DNA of 64,000 nucleotides from Chlorokybus atmophyticus (taxonomy: Eukaryota; Streptophyta; Chlorokybophyceae; Chlorokybales; Chlorokybaceae): the NCBI GenBank assembly GCA_009103225.1, contig RHPI01000810.1, positions 975,387 to 1,039,386 of the forward strand. The letters are read 5' to 3'. Shown piece by piece: positions 54,150 through 64,000 of this stretch. A model generated the notes under the pieces. That model was not told where the DNA came from. It did no database searches and saw only the letters and a list, made by a program, of their open reading frames with translations. The first letter of the stretch is position 1; every line of letters begins with the position of its first letter. The position numbers were made by a program, and so were the translations under genes.

Positions 54150-54692
54150 GATGCTGAACTGCGCTGGAGTTTGCTGAATGTTTGTTGGCACCGCGCTGTA
54201 CGCTGCACCACAGACGCTTGCGTGCATTGCCAGCAAATACATCATGTGCACATGTGGCATGACGAGACAGATGGCCTGAAGGCGTGTTTCGGATGAAAGA
54301 CAACACAGCCGTTATCTCTGAACAAAGCTGTCATCAGCGCTCAAAAGGGCTTTGTTGCTGATGATGTGCAAATTTACTGGACGAGCAAACCAATGCCAAC
54401 ATGTGCATGTAGCAGCAACCAAGCAATCTTTCTAAAGCGGAGTTGCCTGCTGGTCGTAATTAGCTGTTGCTTCAGTAAAACATGATGCTGGAAAGTGAAT
54501 CATCGCACGCAGGCAAAAACACAGCACAGCTTGTGACACTCTACGCTACTTCCAATTGTGCAGCAAATACACAGCAGCTAGCAAATCATGGTGTATAAAT
54601 AGGATGGTATGAAGGGTACCTAATGGTGCACCCCTCAGCTGAACAGCTAAACTACACCAATTGACAATGCTCGCCAAAAGTGATGACCACTC
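54150..54692. other. 3' region between convergent genes
   Basis: 543 bp between the stop of the coiled-coil gene and the stop of the Tudor/SAM gene on the other strand. A TATAAATAG at about 54594 looks like a TATA box, but the plus-strand ORF after it is only the antisense of the SAM exon. Confidence 0.45.
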
Positions 54693-56494
54693 TCACGCAG
54701 CCAGTTGGCAGCCGCTGTCGAAAGCGGATGTCATAGCGGAGATGGCTGCGACCATCTTTCGGCGCGGTCCGACCGCCAACACGCCCATATCCTTGAGCCT
54801 CTGCATCGTCAGAACCGGCAGATGTTCGAAATCAACTTGGTGCAGCTCCAGGACGGCCGCATACTTTGCAAGGCCGAGCAGGTTCAGCCACGAACGCAAA
54901 TCCATGTCCACAGAACGCGGGAATTGCCCTGAAACGCAGATTCTATGAGCATCGAGCACGCATGGGCAAACTTTGCAAGGCAGACTCTGCGAAAAGCAGT
55001 ACTGCTTGCGTGGTGATGGAACATGTCATGCCAATAGCGGCCAACTCAACAGAGTCAGACCAACGACGCACCACGAAAGGGAGGTGGATTCTCCTGTTCA
55101 TCATTGGCGGGTGGCGAGTTGCATGGCTTGGCAAGGTCTGCCAAAGTAAGAGCGATCTCGTGTCGTTCCTCGTCGTCTTCTTCGGGCATGTTCTGAGTGT
55201 TTTTGCTGGGGCTAGCTTCGGCATCTTCGTCTTCATCTGCATCTGCGTCATGCGTCTTGTCGCTATGGGGGGGCTGCAGCGACCGTCTCGTCTGCGACTT
55301 CAGTCGATTACGCTGCAGCTTGAGGTTGCGCTGCAGTCGCCACAGTCGCATGCGCTCACGCTCTTTCTGCCGCTTCAGCGCCAGCCGCGCCTCCCTCTGC
55401 TCTTCCGTCTCAAGCTCACGCGCAGACAGCTTGCGTACCCGCTTCTTGCCATCGCCGCTGCTGTGCTTGGCCGCAGCGTCATCGGCTGCAGGCTTCTCGT
55501 CACTGTGCAGTTCTGAGATGTGCCGCTTTCTCGACCTGGTTGCAAAGTTGTGGGCAGGAACAGCAGCAGCCGCTTTTGGACTGGCCTGGATGTCGTCTGC
55601 TATGCGCTGGCGCGATGGGGGTTGCTTTTGCCGTCGAGGTGCCTTGGAAGCGGGGGCATGAGCGTGGCGTGCATGCCTGCCGATGCCGCCCCTCACGGCA
55701 TTGAGCGCGGACACAAACCGGCTGCTGATGGGTCGTCGAGGTCGCCCTGCTTCCGGCTCGGTGTCCACCGGCGTAGATGCGTCGTCCTCAGCCTTGACGG
55801 TAGCGATAGATTGAGATTCATTTCCGCGACGTTCAGCATCAGCGTTGGCCTTGCCGCTGCTGCTCTCACCACCACCTGCATCTGCCAATGGCAATGCAGC
55901 TGCGGGAATCTGCTCCTGACTCGCATGCTTGTCCACCCGCGTGCCGCTCTCCGCCTTTGATGACGACACCGCACCAGTGCGTTCCACGGAAGTGTGTGAT
56001 GCAGATTCTGACAACTCCCTGTGCTTCGCCTCTGCGGAGCGCCTCGGCCTCGGCTGCACGTCAACCCGGACTTCCGGCAAAGGTGGTGTTGATGCTGATG
56101 GCGGCTGCTGCTGTGGGCTGGCAATGGCAACGGCGGTGGTTGGGAGCGGCTGCATGCCTTGCGCGAGCGGGTTTTTGCGAGCGGGCTTATCCCATGGCAT
56201 GGGCTCACCGGGTCTCGGGTGCGGCGCCCAGATCTCGTCATCAAGGTTAATGTCCTTCTGCTCGCCGTCATCATACGTGATTCGGTACGTCTGCGTCTTG
56301 CGTGTGAAGTAGGTCAGCGTGCCGGCATACCACGACTGGAACTGCGGCCAGTAAACCCAAATGCGCGCTCCCGTGCCGAGCCGCCCGCGCCTCTGCTGTT
56401 GTGCCCCTTCCCCTCCAGTGGCAGCGCGCGCCTCCCCATTGGTAGCTGCTGGTGGCGTGCCTTCCGCGGGCGTGGCTGGTGTGGTGTTGGCCAT
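54693..56494 (-). CDS. Tudor-like plus SAM domain protein, two exons
   Basis: Exon 1 is 55072-56494 and exon 2 is 54693-54928, joined over a 143-nt GT-AG intron in matching phase, giving 552 residues. A Tudor/chromo-barrel-like fold (about 42-90: GARIWVYWPQFQSWYAGTL, then YRITYDDGEQKDINLDDEIW) suggests binding of methylated Lys or Arg on histones or other proteins. The middle is long, disordered and rich in Lys/Ser/Ala. A basic coiled coil (REARLALKRQKERERMRLW) and an acidic patch follow. The C-terminus is a SAM domain (about 483-540: LRSWLNLLGLAKYAAVLELH, then LKDMGVLAVGPRRKMVAAI), a protein or RNA interaction module. A chromatin-associated nuclear role is inferred. An in-frame upstream exon could extend the N-terminus: an acceptor CAG precedes 56554 in open frame. 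Confidence 0.85.
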
Positions 56495-57960
56495 GGCTAG
56501 CCCGCTTGGACGATGGATAGGCCAGATCCTGCTGGCTGCGAAGACACAACTCAGTGGGAAATGTGCAGACGAGGATTGGCATGCTTGTGCGGCACATAAT
56601 TCATGCCGGCAATGCTCCTTGGTTAACAAGTGGTTGCTTGCCAGTGAGTAAGCAGCCATCATGTTTGAAGTAGGGCAGCACATGCAGCGAAATGCCACAC
56701 GGCGCAAACCAGTGCAGTCTTACAGCTGGCATGCAGCGAGACAGTACAGCAGCCCGTTGCCTACCTGGAGCTGCGGTTTGATGAACAGCTGCTTGTTGTG
56801 CAAACAGTGTCTGGATGCTTGCTCGCACAGCAGCAAAGCCCTCCGCTGCCGATTGCCGCCGCCTTGCTGCGGAGGCAGCCGTAGCTGCGGCTGCAGGAAA
56901 GCGCAAACCGTTTGAGGCGGTGGTGGTTGCCGGCAGCGGCAGCTTACGCGGCTGTGCCAAGCAAGAACAGGCAAGCAGAGGAAAGCAAATGGATCATCAA
57001 GCCGCAATGACTAGGCAGAGCAAAGTTCAGTTGACATGGCAAGCAAGCAGGTAGGCGACCGAGCATACATGTTTACAGGCACCGACCTGGTCAGCGTTGA
57101 TTCCAGGTGGACAGACGAGAAGTCGCCGAGGAGAGAGCTGGGGCGAGCGGCGGTGCGGCAGCAAGCTGCTGAGAAAGGCTGCTGCTGTCCTCTTCCGCCG
57201 CCGCCGCCGGCTGCTGGGCCGGCGTCGGAGAGAATCGCTGCTGCTGCTGCTGCTGCTGCCGTCTGGTCTGGGCGGGCTGGCAACTTTGGACTGAGCTTTA
57301 GCGCAGCGAACCGAAGCCAAGCCAAGCGGAGTACGCTGTCGCCACTGCTGTCGCGCTGCTGGCTGCCCGGCGGCGGCGGCAGCGGGGTGAAGCAGGGACA
57401 GGGTGTAGCCGGCAGCCTTGGCGGCAACCCACGCGTACAGCCCTGCAGCTTGCTGCAATGACACGCTGCCAGGCCAGGCCGGCCCACTCACCGAGCAGAG
57501 CCCCGCTTTCCCTCGTTGAGGCCTGGCACTGCAATGCGTGCAAGTCGTGCTGCAAGACACAGCACACGCGCAGACGCAGTGGAAGACAGCCTCCGCCTTG
57601 TAGGGTCTCGCCAACTAACCGCACACACTGCGCTGCGCTGCTGCTCTGTCGGCCGAGCACCCTACACACAGCGGATGCTGAAACCACCGTGAGCACACGG
57701 CAGGCCCGCCGTTGAGCAAGCTCGCAGTGCAAGCGTCCTGTCCTGCTTGTGTGTCGCCTCGGCGAAAAGTTTTGCCGAGGCGACACACATGCCGCCTGCT
57801 TGCCTCAAGTATGCTGCTGCAGCCTCAAACAGAGTCCAAGTTCAACCTACCGCATGCCACTGCCCCACATACAAGATGCTGTGTTGCATGCCGTCCTCCT
57901 GCCACGACAGTTAGGCAGTCACTAGCAGAGTGAGCACTCCCAACAACCAAAGCACGCACA
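56495..57960. other. GC-rich low-complexity region upstream of the Tudor/SAM gene
   Basis: Open frames occur on both strands (minus 57027-57614 and 57298-57786; plus 57036-57461) with Ala, Ser and Pro runs from GCTGCTGCT repeats. One minus-strand stretch (56770-56957) ends in a good donor (CCAG then GTAGGC) whose phase fits an acceptor before 56554, so it may be a 5' exon. No ATG-initiated gene can be fixed. It is probably a CpG-rich promoter and 5' UTR. Confidence 0.35.
57748..57789. repeat. Perfect hairpin, 16-bp arms
   Basis: Arms 57748-57763 (TGTGTGTCGCCTCGGC) and 57774-57789 are exact reverse complements, with a 10-base loop GAAAAGTTTT. Confidence 0.93.
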
Positions 57961-57981
57961 CTCACCTTGCACAACAACTGA

Positions 57982-58017
57982 AGCCACAGCTTGCACAGCT
58001 CCGTGCAAGCTGTGGCT
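57982..58017. repeat. Perfect hairpin, 15-bp arms
   Basis: Arms 57982-57996 (AGCCACAGCTTGCAC) and 58003-58017 are exact reverse complements, with a 6-base loop. Confidence 0.93.
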
Positions 58018-59564
58018 GATAACCATCACAGCCTACGTGCAGCCATTGCACGGGGTGTAGGAGACGGCTGGATGATGCAGCGTTGAGTATCGCCTTGTCA
58101 TTCCTCCTGCGTGTCCTGCAACAACCAAGGTCGTGCGTGATCGGTTGCATTGGTCCTGGAACTGCGAGCAGCTGGTTCTTTCGGGCAGTTACAAACACTT
58201 CGTATGTGCGCTCACAACGCGTCTTGACTGGCAGCTGCTCCTGGCAATGGTCGTGCGCACTTGGCTTTGAACAATCATGCCTCGGTCCAGTAGTGTGCAC
58301 CACAGCAGGGCACCAATAGTGCAAGTTTCATGTATGCTTGCGCAGGCATCATGTCGGGTCAGCCGCAAAAGCCAGAAGACAGAACATTTGGGTGTGTTCA
58401 TCACAACTGCATCGGATAACATGCGTGACAACATTCCGATGCGAACACATGCGATGATGTAGTGTGCAGACTGCATGCATGTTTGCTACATTCTCATGCA
58501 TGCCACTATCCTTGCATACTATATTTTACAAGTCACCTGCACAAACTGAAGTGCCCATACGCACTGATGTCGCACAACCGTTGTGAGTAGCCAAACTTGC
58601 TAGCTAACAATGCCTCCACCAATTTTGTGTGATGCAACTAATAATGCCTTTGCCACTCAACTTCCAAGGCTGCATCCCCCCCCCCCCCCCCTTCCTTTTC
58701 CGTTCAGATTTGCTGCAAAGCTGCACGAAGTGCTTGGTGAATCACGGCATGCAAGAGGTGCGCAGCACATGCATCGGAATGTCTACACCGTATCTACACT
58801 ATGAAGAGTTAAGCCCGTCGGCTTAAAAGACGCATGATTGTGCACAAGTTTGTAGGTTGATGAAAAAATTATATGTTATGGCATTACTTACTGCATAGCA
58901 ATTGATGATCATATGATAGTTAATTGATCACATAGTAATTAATTATTATATACTAAGATGCAATGACAATTGCGCAATAATTATCGTTGTTGTTAACGCA
59001 ACGTGGCGAATATGTATAAAACCTCTAACGTGCAGCATGGATAGCATTTTTTTGATGAGCATAAAAGGGAGTATGCCCCCTCAAAAGTAGAAAAAATCAT
59101 ATCATACATACGCTAATGTAATATACTTATGCGAATATTGGATCACGCGAAGCCTTACCGTAAGTCTGTTGGGGCATGTTAGGTTTAGCTGCATATAAAG
59201 GAAAGTGTCTTGAGGACGTGGCGTCGCCAGCTAGCCAGCCCTTGGGATAATAATCGCACATGTTGCAATTACAACTAAAACGTTGCTATCGCCGAGGTTG
59301 GTAGTATATTACATGTACACCATGCTAGAACATAATCTGCTGTTATATATAACCATGCCGCTAACATGTATATGTTGTTTATCTTATCGCGCGTGACAAG
59401 TTCAATACTACCAGTAGCTCGCTCGCGTCAGATGTTGAGAACATCTGACAAGCGACCCTACTTACATCATGCGGCAAGTTTTATCATGCATGCGCGCGCA
59501 ATTTACGTGACATGGTTATAAAAGGCGCAGAAACAATGCCCTTATCTGAACAAATGAGCCATTG

Positions 59565-59603
59565 CGCACCGCGCGTCACCCACAACTGGTGACGCGCGGT
59601 GCG
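59565..59603. repeat. Perfect hairpin, 16-bp arms
   Basis: Arms 59565-59580 (CGCACCGCGCGTCACC) and 59588-59603 are exact reverse complements with loop CACAACT. A weaker hairpin with 10-bp arms (GTCAGATGTT) lies at 59427-59449. Confidence 0.93.
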
Positions 59604-60456
59604 AACCAGCCCCCCTGGTTTAGTGGCAGGGGCATTACCTGGCCGTCTGCAAATGAGTCGCAAGTTGCAACTCGCAATGCTTGCCTGTGCATGCGTCACA
59701 TCATGCAGGCATTGTGCGAAACCTGTGTTGGAAAAAGCTTGATGTGTGGTGGCTTCTCATATGGTGACCATTCGATACGTATCAATCATGAAAGGTTTAT
59801 ACGGCGCCATGAATCTCTCAAATCAAGTGTTGATAATGTTGTACTATTTGGTATCACACTAAACATACTTGAAAGCTTTTTAAATTGTTGATCAATACTC
59901 CACGCCTACTTGTAACGAAGAACCTCGTGAGAACCGACATGACATGACGTGATTTTATAATAATTGCGCCTTTGATTGTATGTAGTATCGAAGAAACATT
60001 TCTTTTTTTTTTTTAATTTATTATAGAACAAAGACTTATAGTAACAACGGTTGCAAACCTGTTGCGCAAGTAACAGATGTATGCAATCCATTGATCATGC
60101 ACAGCCGATTGGCTTTGCAAAATTACCAACATAGTGACAATTTGATTTGAACGTATAATGAATGGTCTGTAGCAAGACGACATCATATTTGTTTATGCTT
60201 TACGCTTCACAATGCGATCAGCTTGACGGGCGTATTACTACATGCACCACATGCACATGTATGTTGAACATATCATAGCGCAGCAACGATTACACAATTA
60301 TATTTGAAGCTTGAGTAGTCTGCAATGATCTTATGATATAAATGCGTTTGGACATATGCGCATGTTGATATGAATTACTTTGCAACATTATTATACCATG
60401 CTTGATGCGATACGTGAAATTCACATTATCATGTTCAACCGCGTAGAAGCCCTAAA

Positions 60457-60674
60457 TTACAAGCCCCCTACATATAAGCCCCTCAACTGTTGACAAACCC
60501 CCACATGCGGCATTTGGGGCCATATTGCCCAGCAGTTTCACCTATCGTACACACGCTAATATAAGCATAATCCGTTCGATTACAAACCCCCCTGCTCAAA
60601 TACAAGCCCCCTTTACTACAACCCCCCTTTATAGTAAAGGGTGAGGGGCTTATGTAGCATGGGGGGGCTTGTAA
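60457..60674. repeat. Possible MITE-like inverted-repeat element
   Basis: A 218-bp stretch begins TTACAAGCCCCC...TAAGCCCCT and ends AGGGGCTTA...GGGGGGCTTGTAA, giving inverted termini of about 27-31 bp with a few indels. Internal ACAAACCCCC and ACAAGCCCCC motifs repeat the terminal motif, and CCCTTTACTA/TAGTAAAGGG forms an inner hairpin. No coding potential. A target duplication is not clear. Confidence 0.45.
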
Positions 60675-61702
60675 GCGGGTAGATATGTTTGGTATTCACA
60701 ACGTATAATCTGTTATAAACACGACATTGACGGAATGAGATATGATGTATCACACGATTCAAGGGTGGGCATGCTGATCTGTCACAATGATAACATTGTT
60801 TTCTGATCAAAGCTTTGCGCACACGTCATTCTCATTACGCGCACGTACACATAGATGAATGAGTTGATGTGATTACGAACAAGTGTGAACATTTTATAAT
60901 CTTACAAATGTCAAGTTTACAAGTTTTATTGAGGCGTGTCATAATCACAATATGCGTGCCTCATAATCCAAGGCTTATTTAATCGTGTGTAGCTCCAAAG
61001 AACTTCCTAATGCGTGACAGTCACGCATAAAAAGGCCATTTTCAATAGGTGCACAGCTAAGGTGGTGCATTGCATGCCCTTGTTAAACGTGCCGCATAGG
61101 GCCTGATTCATGCTTCTCGCTTCTCAGGTCTGTACACCCCGGCCCACCGTGCGTCCGTACCCACTGTATCAGCCGGAGTATCTATGTATCTGTCGCGCGA
61201 ATAGTGGCGCGCTATCACGATTGAAGCGCGGCCGGTTCAGACAGAATCGGTCCCAAGGGACGACACGTGTTAGTGCAACCGTGGTCGTGGAGTTGAGTGA
61301 TTGAGCCGAATCTCGCCGTTGGTGGCACTCACTGGCACTGTGCCCATCGGAAAAAGGGTGAAGAACCGTGTGAACAGGAACGGGACTGGAGTCACAAGTT
61401 GGTAAGTTAGCGGCGCCGTTGAGCAAGCAGAGGCGCGGGCGGCGAAAACTTTTCCAAAACAAGGGGGCGAGGAGGCGCGCGACGATGACGACAACCACAG
61501 TGATGATGAGGCCGCGTACCAGCAGTGCAGGTGGTACACTCTGCTCTGTACACTGTGTACTGCCGCAGGGTACAACAGGTGACAAGTGCTACACGAACGG
61601 CTAGGAGAAGCAAACGAAAAGAAGCGTGCGTGTAAGATGTAAACGTGGCTGAATCCTATGCGTCGGTGTACCCCCGCGTGGCAGGGTCTGCGTAAGCGGA
61701 AG

Positions 61703-61729
61703 GGTCGCGCGCGCGCGCTCGCGATCGGT
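61703..61729 (+). promoter_or_regulatory. GC-rich motif upstream of the RBPMS-like gene
   Basis: An alternating CG run followed by TCGCGATCGGT, about 270 bp before the proposed ATG. It resembles 44784-44801 upstream of the three-RRM gene. Confidence 0.25.
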
Positions 61730-61994
61730 GCGAGGCTGGAGGACAGAGGTGGGGTTGCGGGCAAGACGGGCGGAGTGGCTGACGCCTGCCCTTACGGCGG
61801 TGGGGGCGGCGGTGTCGGCGGAGGGGGGAGCTGGGCTAGGGTTTGGGACTTTCGGCCCACGGCAGACGGGAACTCTGTATTCTCCGGTAGACGTGGTGGC
61901 CTCGTGCCGGGGCGCCGGCGGCGTCAGGGGCGGGGTCCCTGGGCGGGGCCCCCCCGCCGACCGGGGCGGCTGGGGGTGGGGTGAGGACAGGGGG

Positions 61995-64000
61995 ATGGCC
62001 GGCGCCGTTGGCGACGCGCTCAGCGGAGGAGGGGCTGCTGGAGGGGGCGGAGGAGCAGGAGGTATTGCTGTAGGAGGAGGAGGAGGAGGGGTAGGGTTGC
62101 CCGGGGATTCCTCGTCGGGAGCGGGGGTGGCTGCTGGGGTCGGCGGGGGCGTCGGGGCGTCTGCCAACACTGGTAGCAGCATGATAGGTAACAACGTGAT
62201 TCGCACGCTGTTTGTATCTGGGCTGCCGGCGGACGTGAAGGAGAGAGAAGTACACAACCTCTTTCGCTTCTTTCCGGGGTTTCTGGGCGCCCAGCTCACG
62301 CCCGCGCCCAAGGGCCACCCTTTGCCAGTCGCTTTTGCCACCTTCGCCCACCCGGCACACGCCCTCGCTGCTAAACAGGCCCTTCATGTGAGTTGCACAG
62401 GCAACACGCCGCGCCCAACACTAGGCGACGCATAAGAAACTTTCTTTGCTTTTTGGTCCCTTTCGGCTGCCCTCTTACATGCATGTGCTCTCCACCCCAC
62501 CGCTGTTGCTTCACATTTTGGGACGTGCTTGCTAAGTGCGCTGCAAGAAGAGTCAAGTTCAGTGCTGGTCACATGTGTTTTGTCTGTGATTTGTCCTCAC
62601 TTAGTTGTCTCCTTAGGGTCTGCGCTTTGACCTGGAGTCTGCGATGCAACTGCGCATAGAGTTGGCGCGCGCCAACTCCAAGCCCAAGCGTCCCCGCATG
62701 CCCTCCCGACCACCTGGTATACACTAAATTGAGATGCTGAAATGCTCCACATGTTTTTTGTCAAGCAGTTGGTAGTCTTGCAAGATGTTCACTATGAAAT
62801 ACGCGGTTGCTAGAACAATTATCTACATCTTCGGCATAGCATAACCAAGGTGTAGACAATTGATGTCGAGTTGGTTGTCAATGCTCAGACTGTTGCAATG
62901 GCTTCATTCTCCGTTGCAGATTGGTTGCACACGCCATGGTATGCACACTTGTGAGAGCATGCTCTGCATGTCCGTGCAGCAGTAGGTTTGAGTTTGTTCT
63001 GATGCTGCATGGCGCTGGCAGGGGAGGAGCCGTATGATGGTGGGGGTGTTGTTCTGGGCATGGATGCATTGACATCAGCACTGGCCGCGACGTCGTTCAT
63101 GGGGGGTGCTGGTGGGGAGATCGGCCGCAGCGGTGCGACCTCACCTCCATCATCCGCCACCGCAAGTTACACTACCCAGCAGCAGCCCCCTCCTTCACCC
63201 GCACGCACCCCAGGACCTGCACTCAGCGCGCCGCCCTCCCCCGCACCCTCCCCCGCAATCCCCACCTACTCGCACGACCTGCACGCGCTCTGGAACTCGC
63301 CAAGGTGAGAGTTGCCTATGGTGGTGCGTCACTCATGCACAGAAACAAGCTCGTGGGTTTCTGTCCTTTATTCACCAGCATTTTCATTTTGCAGCAGCGT
63401 TGATTCAAGCACATGTTCTTGTCAAGCTGGTGGTCATTGCACAGTCAGCCAGGCATTGCTGCATGATTTTTCCTGATTGGTACCTGCAACTCCTATTAAA
63501 GTCAGCATTGTTGACGATGATGCCCTCATCCTATGCCATGAGGTGTGCAAGGAGATTTTGCACAACACGCCTCAATTTGCTTTTTGATCCAGCATATACA
63601 CATCTTTGCAATCGCCTGTGTAGAGTTCAGAACAATTATCACTGTGACAGAGGTAGTGTCACGTTGGTTATGTCATACTGTCTTGTTGCATGTAGTGGCA
63701 TCACACCATTTGGTAGTATGGCATTGCTGAGAGGATACGTATTAGCGTCAGTGCTTGCAATCAGCGAGTAATGCCTACTGTCCCTCAACCAGTTGGTTGA
63801 CAAATTGTTGCTGGCTGTGCTGCAGCATTCTTGGCGGACGGTTCCCCTCGCAAGCCACGGACGGCAGCAGCGCGCTGTCGCCCCCGTCATATGCGGCTCC
63901 TAGTGGATCGATGCCGCAGTTGCTGTCCACCTCATCGCCACCTCCACTGCCGCTCCCCCCGACACCAACATCGTCCCAGCAGCGCCTGTCCCCGCATCCC
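61995..64000 (+). CDS. RBPMS/Scw1-like single-RRM protein, 5' four exons, cut by window edge
   Basis: Exons are 61995-62387, 62617-62716, 63022-63304 and 63826 to beyond 64000; all introns are GT-AG with agreeing phases. ATG 61995 is the first in-frame Met. The N-terminus is Gly-rich (residues 1-60). The RRM (about 70-158) has IRTLFVSGLPADVKEREVHN, then LFRFFPGFLGAQL, PVAFATF (RNP1 position), and GLRFDLESAMQLRIELARAN followed by SKPKR. That pattern is diagnostic of the RBPMS/couch potato/Scw1-Whi3 RRM subgroup, which binds CAC-containing mRNAs and often dimerises. The rest is Pro/Ser-rich and disordered. It probably regulates mRNA fate in the cytoplasm. The 3' end is missing. Confidence 0.88.

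Larger units (their letters stand above)
58018..61650. other. AT-rich intergenic stretch
   Basis: No gene is supported. It contains a poly-C run near 58677-58692, a poly-T run near 60003-60014, several hairpins (59427-59449, 59565-59603, 61010-61028) and the inverted-repeat element at 60457-60674. The last 500 bp become GC-rich, leading into the promoter of the RBPMS-like gene. Confidence 0.45.

Noticed and set aside
54661-54948. Plus-strand ORF after a TATAAATAG
   Set aside because: It is the antisense of the SAM-domain exon, whose protein pattern is clear on the minus strand.
59599-59635. tRNA-like string GGTTTAGTGGCAGGGGCATT
   Set aside because: The rest of a cloverleaf cannot be formed; the resemblance to a D-arm is short.

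Overview
The window is nuclear DNA from a eukaryote with short spliceosomal introns (about 65-300 nt, GT-AG). A green alga or related plant-lineage organism fits best. The reasons are a host protein with the PAM2-CUE-DUF1771-Smr layout known from plant CID5/6/7 proteins, arrays of W-box (TTGAC) motifs in retrotransposon promoters, and a retroelement primer site that matches the anticodon arm of initiator tRNA-Met. The species is not identified. No tRNA, rRNA or CRISPR locus was recognised.

Layout. (1) Positions 1-41200 are a graveyard of transposable elements. The main actor is one Ty1/copia-like family, here called A. Its LTRs run TGTTAAATG...CTCAACA and are 371-398 bp long. They enclose a half-tRNA-type primer site, one gag gene and about 650 bp of non-coding DNA, but no pol. 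At least five A insertions have matching 5-bp target duplications, which orders them: 5781-8104 and 8883-13544 (with 10728-13074 nested inside) sit in a decayed minus-strand Ty3/gypsy element; 33458-35786 (+) sits in the LTR of the minus-strand A element 33419-37600, which itself sits in a decayed minus-strand LINE. A relative with a distinct LTR (B, 5275-5600) carries integrase-RT-RNase H pieces and is the likely autonomous partner. Other A copies form a tandem array (16454-20682), a head-to-head inverted chimera (24871-27258) and degraded copies. A Tnp2-like transposase piece, a second copia-type gag, a LINE ORF1 with a zinc knuckle, and a 1.57-kb segmental duplication complete this part. 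Homopolymer runs ending in N mark uncertain assembly joins.

(2) Positions 41200-44650 are AT-rich, gene-free and full of perfect or near-perfect palindromes.

(3) Positions 44700-56500 are a compact host gene island: a three-RRM RNA-binding protein (45287-47296, +); a CID7-like poly(A)-binding-protein interactor with an Smr domain (47971-50058, -); a large coiled-coil protein of unknown function (51026-54149, +); and a Tudor-like plus SAM protein (54693-56494, -). Exon phases agree across every junction proposed here. (4) Positions 56500-61990 hold GC-rich low-complexity DNA and then AT-rich hairpin-rich intergenic DNA, with one possible small inverted-repeat element. (5) From 61995 to the window end is the 5' part of an RBPMS/Scw1-like single-RRM gene.

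Three of the five host genes point to mRNA binding or poly(A)-binding-protein partnership, so the island may be enriched in post-transcriptional regulators. This is inference from domains only.
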